Assembly: GCA_021801705.1 (NCBI GenBank)
Contig: JAJYXP010000039.1
Coordinates: 1 to 54,235, forward strand
DNA: 54,235 nucleotides
Origin: Pseudomonadota bacterium
GTDB lineage: Bacteria > Pseudomonadota > Gammaproteobacteria > Burkholderiales > Sulfuricellaceae
Direction of reading: 5' to 3'
Shown here one piece after another: positions 8,350 through 18,700 of this stretch. Numbering within the stretch: position 1 is the first letter of the stretch; every line of letters starts with the position of its first letter. Both the position numbers and the translations under genes were made by a program. The notes beneath the pieces are model-generated. The model saw only the letters and a program-made list of their open reading frames with translations. It was not told the DNA's origin and did not search any database.

Positions 8350-11300
8350 CAAAGACCTCCTCGGCGGCTAATCGGGCCTTGTGCTTGTAGGCACTGGTGT
8401 AGAGGATCATCCCGTTGTCGTCTTGCCAGGGTTCAATGGAGACAAACACGCGCTCGCGTTCCGGATGACCTTTGTTGGCGACCTTCTTCTTGCCAACCAG
8501 ATGCACCGGGAAGATATCCTTATTGTTCACATAGTAGGGGTTGTGGATCAGGCCGATGAGCTGGAAGTTCTCGCCGATGCCGCGCAGTCCCTGGAATGCG
8601 TCGTTGATGTAGTCTTCGTTGGACAAGTTGGAGAACAGGCCGTCGAAGAACATAATCCGCTGCGCCCCCTTCATGGCCGCCTTCTGCTCTTTTCGAGTGC
8701 TGTATAACGCCGCAGCCCGGGCGATGGCGAACTCCGCCTGTTTGATCAGCCACATCATGGCCAGGGCCGTTCTCTGGCCGGTCGAGAGGCCGCGATCCGT
8801 GAATGGGACCTTCTCCATGCCACGGATCGAGGCATGCGTGAAATAGACCTTCGGCATGACCAAGTTTTCATCCTGGTCACGGGCGGAGAAGATCTGCCGG
8901 TAGATCGTATCGTGAATCAGTTGCTTGTTGTCGGCGGTCTTGCGCTCGATGTCCTCGTTGAGGAGGGCAACGCCACGCTCACGTACCAGGCGCTCTTTCT
9001 CCTCAATCTGTCCGAGCAGACCCTCGATGATCCGCTCGATCTGCTTCCCATCAGCCACGGGGGCTTCTACATGGAACCTGGCCTTGGGGGTGTTCCTCAT
9101 GACGCGGTCCATGATGTCTAGGCTCAACGTGGCCTGACGCGCAAAGCTCGCGAGGCTGTTGATTGAAGCCTTTTTATTGGCCTCCATCGCCTCACGGATC
9201 TTGCCTAGGTTGGATTCAAACTCGCTGATCTGGGCCTCGATCTTATCTCTGGTTTCCTGGATACGTTGGAGTTTCTCAATGGTTTTTGCCTCCGCAATCG
9301 TCGAGATCTCAAGCTGGTTGAGCCCTTTGATCTCCCCCCTCCTGGCACGATCACAGAATTCGTCACGACGCTGGGCGTATTCACGGGAGTGCCGCTTCCT
9401 GGCTTCGTCCAACCTCTGCAGATTGCCGGTGTTGATTTCAAGCTCACTGACGCATTGCTTCAGGTTCAGCATCGCGGCGCGGATGCCCTGTTCGATGCCG
9501 GGGATATCACCCAGGCAGGCAATGCGGATTGTTTCGGCGTAACCAAGGATCTCGGGGTCAGAGATGGTCGACGTTTGCATGAGGCGTCGTATGTCCTCGG
9601 AGAACATTGAAACCTTAGCGTGCTGGGTCCGGATGGCGGCCACCATCTCGTGCATTGCTTCCATGAAGGGTGTCATGAAGACCATGTCCCCTTCGATCCG
9701 AGCGATCTCCTTGTCAGCCTCTTCTTCGGCCTTCCTGGCTTCATCACGTTTGCCCTGGGCCTCGGCGATGAGATCGGAAAGGCTCCGCTCTTCTGTGCGG
9801 GTTGATTGGATATAGCGCTCGGCACGGTCGAAATCGATGCCTTGCAGGCGTGCCTGTGCTGTCGCGATGGCCGTGTCCAGTTCCTGCTGCTTGGTAGGCG
9901 AATCCTTCATGAAGGCAACAAGGCCTTCCTGCTCGAAAAGGATGGCAGTATCCAGGTCGCGCTTTTCCAGCTCATAGGTCTTGTTGATCAGACCCAAGGC
10001 CGCAGCCGCATTGGTGGCGGCCCGATTAAGCTCGCCATTCACCTGTCCGTCCAGTTCGCTCACGATTTGCCCCAGCGACTCGACGATCTGGCTTAGGGCT
10101 GCGGCTTCGGCTTGGGCATTGGCAAGGGACGCTTCGCCGCCTTCCCTCTGGAAATCCTTGGCCAAATGCAGCGCACGCAAGGCTGGTTCGGTCGTCTGGT
10201 TAGCCAGTTCGCGGAGTCTGCTGTCGTTCCGGATTTTCTCCTCCTCGAATCCCGGGATGATCTCCTCGGTCAATTTCTTGTACTGAACGTCACCACCGGC
10301 CTTGAGGAAGCGCTTCATTGACGAGATCGCCTCCTGCGCCTCCGTTGAGGCACGACGCTCGAACCCCTCCGTATCCTTCTGGAGTGTGTCACGCCTGGTC
10401 CAAGCCTCGGAATGAATACGCTCCGAGTTGCGGCGGATCGCCTCTTTGGCGTCTATCGCTGTCTTGATGGCATCGCTTTCCTCGGATATTTCGGCGAGCA
10501 GCCTGGTGATCGCCCCGTTGCGGTTGACGAGGTCATTGATCTGTTCCTGGATACGGCCAGTCTCCTCCTCGATAAGCGAGGGATTGAGCAGGATTGCGAC
10601 CTGGCGGGTGTGTCGGCCGACCCAGAGAGTGTGGGCGATTTCACCCGACAGGTGAATCTCGCCGTCGCTCAGGAACCGCTCCAGGGCCGGCTTGAGGAAG
10701 ATCGGCACCGTCAGCTTGGCCTCCTCCAGCAGGCGGGCGGCTTCTCCTGCCACGTCGATGGACTCGATAACAGGGGCGGACAAGGCAGCTGAAAACAGGG
10801 TCAGGCATTGTTTCAGTCGATTACCAGTCACTGTCATGGAAGTCAGGTCGTGCAGGCGGTCGAAGAGGATGCCATTTTCGCCAAGCAGTTTCAGCGCCTT
10901 GGAGTAGACCCGGTCATCGGCTGCCCCGAAGGCGGCTAGGTCGGCCAGCTCGCCATTGAGGTCGCCGAGCTTGTTATCGTTTCCAACACGCTCCTCGTTG
11001 AGCGCTCGGCGTTGATCAGCGGCCTGCGCAAGCCATACATCAGGGGTCAAACCCTGGTACTGCTCTCGGAAGTAAGCCAAGGCCTCAATGAAAGGCTGAT
11101 GTTCAGACACCAGGCTATCTTCAATGGTGATCGCCTGGAGATGATCTTGGAGATCCTTAGATGGGTTGAGTGATACTGGGTCCACGTCTCCAAAGAGATC
11201 AAGAAAGCTTCGGACCTTCGGTTGCAGATCCGCCAGCTCCTGCTTGTTGGCGTAGGCATTTTCCAGGAGGCGTTGGTTTTGGGATAGTGCGCCCTGCAGT

Positions 11301-13345
11301 GATTGCATTTCACCCTGCGGATTTAGGTTAGCAGGGTCCGCATCCCCGAATATCTCCCGGAAGGTCGGCATGCTGGCAGCCAGTTCATCCAGCTTGTTCA
11401 TGTGCTTCTCGGCACGGACTAACTTTTCGCTCTCTCTACCAAGCTCACCTCGCTTCTCGCGAAGGCTTGAGTTGGCCTGTTCGAGGTTTCGATAGGCTTC
11501 CTCGTCAGTTCTGGAGGCATTCGTATGCCGCTGAACCAGAGCATCTCGCACTTCATTCAACGGAATCAGGTCTTGTGCTTTGGTGAGCCGTTGCCACAGC
11601 GCAAAGCCAGCCTGACATTCACTGCTCCGCTTGATGTGTCCCGTCCGGTCGGCCTCGGCCTGTTTTGCTGCCTCATTTGCCCATTCGCGCGTGGCAACTG
11701 GGGATGCCCAATACTGCTTGGGGAATTCGCCCTTTCTGGCGGCGAAGGTTTCATAGGCGATCTGGTTTTCTTTGGCCTCCCGGTTTTGTGCGGTTAGACG
11801 CTCATGCTCGGCATGGAAGTGCACGAAATCAGATTTGGCCTCGACCTGGTGCTTCTTCTGGCCTTTCATCTCTGCGGCAAGCGTTCGCAGGCGGGCGCGG
11901 TATGGATTGGTGTCAATCTCGCTGGCCGCGATGCCGAAGGCGCGGGTAAGAACATCATCAAGACCGGCGGTTTTTGCTCCAGTCAAATTGGCGGATGCTG
12001 GCACGATTGATAGCGCCTGATCCAGGTCATAAAACTTAGTCTCATAACGCCTACCGCCACGGCCGTCTTTTTTGAGGTGCCGTTTATTATCAATAGGTTG
12101 CAAAATCTCTTCGGCGCTTTTTGTGGGAGGGTAATCCTCCCCGGAAATTTTGAGATGCTCTTCGATTTCAATGACTTCCGAGCCAACAATAATTCCTGTA
12201 CCCGGCTTCGCTCTTTTGTTGATCTCCTTGGTGGGCACGTTAATCAGGTGGGAAAGCCCTTCATCAGAAATCATGGCGCCATGCCTCATGTCGATGACCA
12301 TGTGGGCCAGCGCAGCCATAACCCGCTTGTCGCTGGCCCACTGTGTCCCGGCTGGTATCACGGGAATGCCCGGCAATGGCGCGGCCACAGCCAGGGAGTG
12401 AACGATGGCCGCGTTTCGAGCGAGCGCATTCATCTCCATATCGTATTCCGCATTCGCCTTGATTACTTCGTTCGCCTTCTCTAGAACCGGCTCAAACTTC
12501 TGGAGCGCTTGCTTCGTGTCGTCAAGCTCCTGCTGACTCCTTTGAATGTCCAACAGGGCGTCGGCCGCTGGTTTGAGCGTTTTAAGAATTGTGTTTTCAA
12601 AGCTGGACTCATCCTGGTCGCCTTCGACTCCCATAGTGTGTTTGAGCAACTCGGGCGCGACAAATTGCCGGAAAAAAGCAGTGTCATAGGACTCTCCAGC
12701 CTCCTGCTTTACCCTGTTGATCATGGCGGAATAGTCGCCTGCCCCTTCGAGCTGGAACTCGACGTTCTGCTTTAAGACCTCGATGTTGGTGAACTGCTTG
12801 ATTTCCTCCAGCCAATCCGCCTGGTTCCGCCAACGGTTCCACTTGGCGCCAGGCATCCGCTCCACGGATTTCCGGAAGCTGTCGTTGGCGACGAGTGACA
12901 AGCATTTCTGTTCCTGCATATAACAGGGGGCATCGTCCAGGGACCCCTGGTAGGAATAGAAATAGGGGTCTTTGGTGCGGCTCCAGCACATGCCAACCAC
13001 GTAAGGAATGCCAGGAATGTCTACAGGATCCAGTGTGATCAAGTCGGCCTGTAGGATGTCCTCGTCATGGGGCTTTTCGATGAACTCGATCCGGAGGTGG
13101 GTCCAGCCTCGGTCTATTGGCGCAACCCGGTCCTCCACCCGGGGCTTCAGCCGACGGTCGCGAGTCAGGGTGTATAGGCATGCCTCAGTCAGACTAGTCT
13201 TGCCACCGCCGTTGTCGATCTGCATGGCGGTGGGCTGGCCGAACAGCCGGAAGGTTTCTCCCCGGTAGAGAGGACTCCATTCCTTCCCCGTCGTGAAGCC
13301 TTCCGTAAGAAAATTGGCTACCTGAATGCGGGATATCGCGGCCAT
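8342..13345 (-). CDS. jetC: Wadjet SMC-like ATPase JetC (very long form)
   Basis: The 1667-residue product is a MukB/SbcC-like SMC ATPase. Walker A is DNGGGKTS at 44-51. A long middle section rich in Glu, Gln, Lys and Arg makes two coiled-coil arms around a hinge. The ABC signature is LSTGQ near 1520, and the Walker B region RIMFFDG ends at Asp 1568. After that Asp comes Gly, where most SMC proteins have the catalytic Glu. The protein should load on DNA, extrude loops with JetA and JetB, and stall on small circles for JetD to cut. It is several hundred residues longer than usual JetC proteins as I recall them. It starts by overlapping the jetB stop by one base. A type III-like Wadjet is possible, but I cannot fix the subtype. 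Confidence 0.88.
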   Translation of the reverse strand: MAAISRIQVANFLTEGFTTGKEWSPLYRGETFRLFGQPTAMQIDNGGGKTSLTEACLYTLTRDRRLKPRVEDRVAPIDRGWTHLRIEFIEKPHDEDILQADLITLDPVDIPGIPYVVGMCWSRTKDPYFYSYQGSLDDAPCYMQEQKCLSLVANDSFRKSVERMPGAKWNRWRNQADWLEEIKQFTNIEVLKQNVEFQLEGAGDYSAMINRVKQEAGESYDTAFFRQFVAPELLKHTMGVEGDQDESSFENTILKTLKPAADALLDIQRSQQELDDTKQALQKFEPVLEKANEVIKANAEYDMEMNALARNAAIVHSLAVAAPLPGIPVIPAGTQWASDKRVMAALAHMVIDMRHGAMISDEGLSHLINVPTKEINKRAKPGTGIIVGSEVIEIEEHLKISGEDYPPTKSAEEILQPIDNKRHLKKDGRGGRRYETKFYDLDQALSIVPASANLTGAKTAGLDDVLTRAFGIAASEIDTNPYRARLRTLAAEMKGQKKHQVEAKSDFVHFHAEHERLTAQNREAKENQIAYETFAARKGEFPKQYWASPVATREWANEAAKQAEADRTGHIKRSSECQAGFALWQRLTKAQDLIPLNEVRDALVQRHTNASRTDEEAYRNLEQANSSLREKRGELGRESEKLVRAEKHMNKLDELAASMPTFREIFGDADPANLNPQGEMQSLQGALSQNQRLLENAYANKQELADLQPKVRSFLDLFGDVDPVSLNPSKDLQDHLQAITIEDSLVSEHQPFIEALAYFREQYQGLTPDVWLAQAADQRRALNEERVGNDNKLGDLNGELADLAAFGAADDRVYSKALKLLGENGILFDRLHDLTSMTVTGNRLKQCLTLFSAALSAPVIESIDVAGEAARLLEEAKLTVPIFLKPALERFLSDGEIHLSGEIAHTLWVGRHTRQVAILLNPSLIEEETGRIQEQINDLVNRNGAITRLLAEISEESDAIKTAIDAKEAIRRNSERIHSEAWTRRDTLQKDTEGFERRASTEAQEAISSMKRFLKAGGDVQYKKLTEEIIPGFEEEKIRNDSRLRELANQTTEPALRALHLAKDFQREGGEASLANAQAEAAALSQIVESLGQIVSELDGQVNGELNRAATNAAAALGLINKTYELEKRDLDTAILFEQEGLVAFMKDSPTKQQELDTAIATAQARLQGIDFDRAERYIQSTRTEERSLSDLIAEAQGKRDEARKAEEEADKEIARIEGDMVFMTPFMEAMHEMVAAIRTQHAKVSMFSEDIRRLMQTSTISDPEILGYAETIRIACLGDIPGIEQGIRAAMLNLKQCVSELEINTGNLQRLDEARKRHSREYAQRRDEFCDRARRGEIKGLNQLEISTIAEAKTIEKLQRIQETRDKIEAQISEFESNLGKIREAMEANKKASINSLASFARQATLSLDIMDRVMRNTPKARFHVEAPVADGKQIERIIEGLLGQIEEKERLVRERGVALLNEDIERKTADNKQLIHDTIYRQIFSARDQDENLVMPKVYFTHASIRGMEKVPFTDRGLSTGQRTALAMMWLIKQAEFAIARAAALYSTRKEQKAAMKGAQRIMFFDGLFSNLSNEDYINDAFQGLRGIGENFQLIGLIHNPYYVNNKDIFPVHLVGKKKVANKGHPERERVFVSIEPWQDDNGMILYTSAYKHKARLAAEEVFDV

Positions 13346-14127
13346 TACTTGTCCTCCGTATCTTCTTCCATGTGTTCGATCAGGATCTCGGTCGCGGCGG
13401 CAAGCAGGTCTTGCGAAGGCAGGAGCGGGGCAAGCTGCCGGTCGAAATTGCTCTTCATCTCATAGGCGAACAGCAGGCTTTGCCTGAAAACATCCCCGCC
13501 AACTTCTTCCAAGAGGCTGGCGTTCGCCATCAGTTCCAGGAATGCATTGCATACCTGAGCTACTGCACCTTCTTTCAGCCCGGTCAGAGTTCTGTAGACC
13601 AAGCTTAACTCCAAAGTGGCTGGGTCGATTTTTCTGACCTGATCGTTCAAGTAGTCCCTGACCGCATCGATGAGGACCTCCTTGGAGAAGGTAGTGTCCA
13701 CCCAGTCCTGCATGGCGTTTGGGCTCCGGTTCTTGCGCGTGTAAAGCAGATCCAGGAGCACGAACCAGAGCTGGGTGAACCAAGTCTTTGCCTCAGCGTC
13801 GGTGTTGATCCCTCGCACCAGTTGCATGCGGTTCACGAGTCGCTCTGTCCCCCAGAAGGGCGGTGCCGAATCGGGCTTCCTGACCAACATGAACACCGTT
13901 GCGCCGGATGCGATGCCTTTGGCATCGAAGGAAGTGAGAGATACCAGTTGCAGGCCCTGTCCGTCGAGGATCTCCTCGAACTGCCTGCGGACAGCATAGT
14001 CAGCGTTGAGTAATAGGGCCGCCATCTCGCGCTCCTCCCTGCTGACGCCGCGCCGACTGGACTTCGTTTCGATGATTCGATGGCGCAGCAGATAGGCGTG
14101 AACACGGCCCATATCCGAGTTGTTCAT
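13345..14127 (-). CDS. jetB: Wadjet KITE subunit JetB
   Basis: The 260-residue product lies between the kleisin-like gene and the SMC gene and has the size and helical/winged-helix character of JetB. In related MukBEF/Wadjet complexes this subunit dimerises and binds the kleisin. Family recognition rests on gene order and on general features (EREMAALLLNADYAVRRQFEEIL, YLNDQVRKIDPATLELSLVYRTL) rather than on a catalytic motif, as none is expected. It overlaps jetA by 4 bases (ATGA) and jetC by 1 base, so translation is coupled and the subunits are probably made in fixed ratio. Confidence 0.8.
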   Translation of the reverse strand: MNNSDMGRVHAYLLRHRIIETKSSRRGVSREEREMAALLLNADYAVRRQFEEILDGQGLQLVSLTSFDAKGIASGATVFMLVRKPDSAPPFWGTERLVNRMQLVRGINTDAEAKTWFTQLWFVLLDLLYTRKNRSPNAMQDWVDTTFSKEVLIDAVRDYLNDQVRKIDPATLELSLVYRTLTGLKEGAVAQVCNAFLELMANASLLEEVGGDVFRQSLLFAYEMKSNFDRQLAPLLPSQDLLAAATEILIEHMEEDTEDK

Positions 14128-15521
14128 ACTATTTCCTCTACTGCGGTGATTTCAATATCCGTGAACAAGAACTCGCCGTCTCCGGCATCTTTTATGTCGA
14201 GTGTCTGGCTTACGCCGATCATGATTCTTGACGCTATCGGGATGCTGCTGGGTGCCACGAAGATTCCTACCAAATCACCCAGCATCATGTCGTCATCCAC
14301 CATGAACCAGCCATTCTCGATGGCGTCCGACAAACGTAACGAGCCCGCCCTGAGCGCCTCTGCAATGTCCTGGCCGTGCCTCTCCAGAAATTTCGCCTTG
14401 CCAAGCTCGGCGATTGGCTCCACCGTCTCATCCGTGAAGGCCATGCCCTGCACCGGATCCAACGCCGTGCGCAGCTTCACGGCACCCAGCCCGTCCAGTA
14501 GCGAATGGAATGGCGTCTCAAGACCCATCGCACCCCATTGACCCAGCAGAAAATTTTCCTGGGCCGGCTTGAGGGGGAAGCGCACGAAGTGCGCCGCGGC
14601 ATCGATGAAAGATGGCGGCGGTACGGCCGATCTCGATCCCTGGAGCGCCAGGCTCACCAACTCCGAGAGCAAACGCCCGAAGATCACCAGAACTTGGCGC
14701 ACATGGTTGATCTGGTTGCGCAGGTACTCGAACGTGATATCCAAGTCCGAGATTTCCTGCCAGTGCTCGAAATCCTCCAGCACCCCACTGTCCTCCAGCT
14801 TCGCCTCAGCAGTCTGGGCGATATCAATCGTTTCTTCGACGACCTTCTTGTACTGATCCAGGCGGCCAAGGTATTTCTCGATGCCCTCGGTCCGTCCAAC
14901 TCGCTCTAGCGCGGATCTGACCTCCAGGATCTCGTTCCGGAGCTGGCTTATGATGCCGTCGGAGAATATAAGGATCTTCTGGAAATCGCGAAATTCGATG
15001 GCATGTAGCAAATTGTAGGCATCTCCGCGCAGGTAGGTGGCGTCGCGGGCCAAATTCGAGAGAGACAGCAGCATCCTGCCAGAGACGGACAGCCGGTATT
15101 CGTCGGCATAGTCGGTCTTTTCGATCAGCGAGGTCTCGCGCTTTTCCGAATGGCACACCTTCGCCGGGTAACCAGCAACACTCGTCAGGTAGAACAGCTC
15201 CGAAGGGCGACGTAACACATTGAGAACGTACTGCACATCCACTTCGGCAACGTCTGGACGGTCCTGCCGGATGGCGGCCAGCATGGCGGAGAAGGGCAGG
15301 TAGTCCTGATTGGCGCTTTGGTCCAGCAGCTTGAGCCGATGGATGATGTGGAAAGCGATGTCGAGATAAACCCCGTCGGCGTGTCCTGTTCTCGACTCGC
15401 GAGTGAAGCTGGGCGGACTTCCATATGCGCGGTCACTGTCATGCAAGTCGACCAACCGTAATGTTGAGGAAATTAGCGGAATCCAGTCCATCATGATTAC
15501 CTGGGGGGTCTGGGGATGCAT
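14124..15521 (-). CDS. jetA: Wadjet kleisin subunit JetA
   Basis: The 465-residue product is the first gene of the jetABCD operon. It is largely helical, with winged-helix segments at both ends, as expected for the kleisin that bridges the SMC heads. The central part (LERVGRTEGIEKYLGRLDQYKKVVEETIDIAQ) looks like the coiled-coil neck-binding region. No catalytic motif is expected. The ATG at 15521 has no ribosome site. A second ATG at 15494 (MMDWIPLI...) follows a weak AGGT and may be the true start. The operon promoter should lie in the AT-rich 245-bp gap to hamB. Assignment relies on position and on the clear JetC and JetD. Confidence 0.8.
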   Translation of the reverse strand: MHPQTPQVIMMDWIPLISSTLRLVDLHDSDRAYGSPPSFTRESRTGHADGVYLDIAFHIIHRLKLLDQSANQDYLPFSAMLAAIRQDRPDVAEVDVQYVLNVLRRPSELFYLTSVAGYPAKVCHSEKRETSLIEKTDYADEYRLSVSGRMLLSLSNLARDATYLRGDAYNLLHAIEFRDFQKILIFSDGIISQLRNEILEVRSALERVGRTEGIEKYLGRLDQYKKVVEETIDIAQTAEAKLEDSGVLEDFEHWQEISDLDITFEYLRNQINHVRQVLVIFGRLLSELVSLALQGSRSAVPPPSFIDAAAHFVRFPLKPAQENFLLGQWGAMGLETPFHSLLDGLGAVKLRTALDPVQGMAFTDETVEPIAELGKAKFLERHGQDIAEALRAGSLRLSDAIENGWFMVDDDMMLGDLVGIFVAPSSIPIASRIMIGVSQTLDIKDAGDGEFLFTDIEITAVEEIV

Positions 15522-15766
15522 TGATTATTAGATTGCGCCAACACTCTCTCACCTGCCTTTATTTATTTGTAGCGACAGCACATCATAATAGTTATAGTGG
15601 CTCACCAGATGAGCTACGCATACCATTAAAACGCCCATCTGGACCAGTCTGGCCCGATGCGGTTATTCTGTCCCTTTCAATTTCCCCAGTGGTTCGTATT
15701 TTCTATGTGAGCCAGTAGATTCATGTACGCCTCACGCAGGTCTCGGAACAGCGGGCGTCTCCCCGC

Positions 15767-18700
15767 TCACACCTGCCACAGATCGTCGGGGCCAAGATAG
15801 CTCAGGTCGATCCTACCGATTTCTTGGGATGTTGTGGCGCGAACCACACCACACCGGTTGGGATTTGGTGTAGCCAGCAAGGCTCCGAGTGGTAGCCCGT
15901 CTGCGGACAGGACGATCGGTTGGCCGTTCAAGTGATAGAGCCTGACAGGAGTGCCAGGTGAGGGTGACGCGCCATACCAAGCGACGCCGGCCAAATAGCG
16001 GCGATCGGTCCAAGTTCGGCTGTTGGGTGGCGCGAAGCTTTGCGCGAATTTGACCCACATCGCCTTGGTCTCAGCGGTAGGCCAGGCCGGCAGTGCGTCC
16101 CAGGCGGCGACTGCTTCTGAATTGAGCCAGAGCCTTAATTCCTGGCCAGTGGTAAAAGTTGCCGCCGTGTCGGTGACGGCCTTGATGGCCGCGAGTCTGG
16201 AGTTGAAGCCGGCCTGGATTAGGATCGAGGCCGAACGGTTCAACGTACCCGTTTCGACGGCGGGGACGGCTAGACCAAGCTCATAATCCTCGAGCGCTAG
16301 ACCCCAAGGGTCGACGATATCGCCGTTGGCGGCAGCCCGTACGCGTAGGGCTTCCATGGCCCACGGCAGACGATAGACGAGGCCGCCCTCAATGAACTGA
16401 AGCGTTTCCGATTCCTGGCCGGCAGCGATACCCGCGAGCGACTGTCCGAGCAACCAGCAGCGCAGGATATCGCGCCAGTTGTCCGGCATGGGATCCGGAG
16501 TGAACGGGTAAAAGGTTAAAACCCGCTCGGCGAGGCTGGTGATCGCGGTGATCACCCCCTCGGCGTCGCCGATAAGGAGCGAGGCATTGGCCTGGACAAG
16601 AAGGAGGTTGGCGTCCGCCGCGATCGCGTCGAGAGCATGGCCCGTCGACAATCCGACGCCGGCGAGGTAATAACCTCGCCGCAGCGATGCAGTGGACTGA
16701 TTCCAGATCAACCGACTGCGCGATAGAAGGCCCGCCTTGAGAACCTGTTGCACCTGTTCATTTTGACGCAGTAGGCGACGCTGCCACAGGGACGACTGAA
16801 GGATATCATCGAGTGCGGCTTCTATGCCGTCGTCGGGGATGTCGTTTTCGCCAATCAAGCTCAAGATGGCGGTGTCGAGGGTCGCGATGTGGCGTTCCCA
16901 TCCCGCGAGCGCGCGCTCGCGGTCCTCTGGGTTCTCGTTGGCAACCTCGGGGAAAGTCCAAGCTGCGGCATTGTTGACGACGTACTCGACAAGTTGGGGG
17001 ATATCTCCGCCGATGTGTGCGCTCATCCTAGTCAGCAGCTCCGCGACAAGCAGAACGAGGCCGCTCTCCATCTCTCGAGCGCCCAGATCGGTAATAAGCC
17101 CTTCCCAATTGCTCCGCTTTCTCGCGACATCATCGAACATCGGGAAGAGCACGATGCCCTCCACATCGACGTAGGCCCGACCGGCCCGGCCGATGACGTT
17201 CTTGAATTCCGATATCTTTATGCGCTCGCGGTTGCGATGCAACGAGTGCATAACAACGGCTGTGGCCGACAGATTGAGTCCTTGAGCAAGGGTCGGCGAC
17301 GAGATCGTGACTTTCAGAACACCGTCCTGAAGGAGGCGCTCGACCTCTTTGCGATAGGCGGTCGGCAAGGCGCCATGGTGTAGAGCGACACCCAATCTGA
17401 GACATTTTAGGATCGCACTGTTCGGCCCAAGCCATTCCTCGCCGAGCGCGATCGCAATATTCAGGACGTTCGGAGCGACCTCAAGGAGCGAGCGAAGCGC
17501 GCCGCGCTCGTGCAGATCGACGACAACGTCGGCGAACGGCTCAACACTTCGACGTTCCGGGCAGAAGATGAGGACTGTCTGCCCGTCATCAACGAGCCGC
17601 CACGCTGTAGCCAAGCAGAGCTCGCGTTGATTGTCCGGAAAGAGGCGTGTGCGGCGCCGCTTCGGCGGCACGAAGTTCGGAGGCGCAGATCCGGCAAGAA
17701 ATCGTTGCACCCATGGACGCTCGTCTCCGATGCGAAGGTTGAGCCGAGCTGAGGGCGAGTTCCAGATCACCTCGCCGAACCACAATCGCGTCGGCCTCCA
17801 GTCTTTCTTGATCACGCCTCCGGGATGGTCGCGCCGAAGCCAGGCGGCAAAATCGTCGAGCTGATCTCCATCGGGCAGGATCGCAGATAGGCAGACGATG
17901 CGGCGTTCATGCGCATCTGCGCGCCGGAGGAGCCGCTGGATCTGCACCTCGTAGCGAACCTCGCGCTCGTTGAGCCCGATCATATGGCCTTCGTCGAAGA
18001 CAAGAAGGCCGACGTCATCGAGCAGCGACGGATCGTTTCGCAGTGCGAAGTCAAGCTTTTCGGGGGTGGCGACGACGATATCGCGCTCGCGGATCGCATC
18101 CTCGTCGAAACCGCTCACGCCGATGCTGCCATAGAGGGCGGAGATGGTTTTTCCAAGCGGGCCGAAGGTTCGCTGAAGCGTCACCTCGGTCTGGGCGGAC
18201 AACGCCCGCAACGGCGTCACGAAGACGACGCGCTTACCGGCGGCGAGGCAACGCAGGATGCACAGTTCAGCGATGCGAGTCTTACCCGCGCTGGTGGGCA
18301 GCGAAACCACCAGGTCGTCGGATTGATCGATGGCGCGCGTTGCGGCTTCGATCTGTGATGGCCAGAGATCGACCTCGGCTTTGGGCCGGCGCAGCAGGGA
18401 CGCGATGAACAGTTCGCGGAGACGAGACCAGTCGGCAGCTTCTCCGCCAGCCGGCAGAACCGGCACCTTCTCGTGGAAGGTGTTAGACCAAAGGTCGGAC
18501 AGGAGATGGATCGCAACACGATGCGCCCACCATTGGGGCAGCAGGTTCATTTCACTGCAGATGTCCAGACCTTCTCTGAGGCGAGCCAGAGCCAAGTCGA
18601 GCAGATGACGCTCGCCACGCTCCAGTGCTTCCAGAAACAGGGCCATAGCAGCGAAGAAGGCGTCGGTAAGCGCAGTGTCCAGACTGTCGAAAAGAAACGC

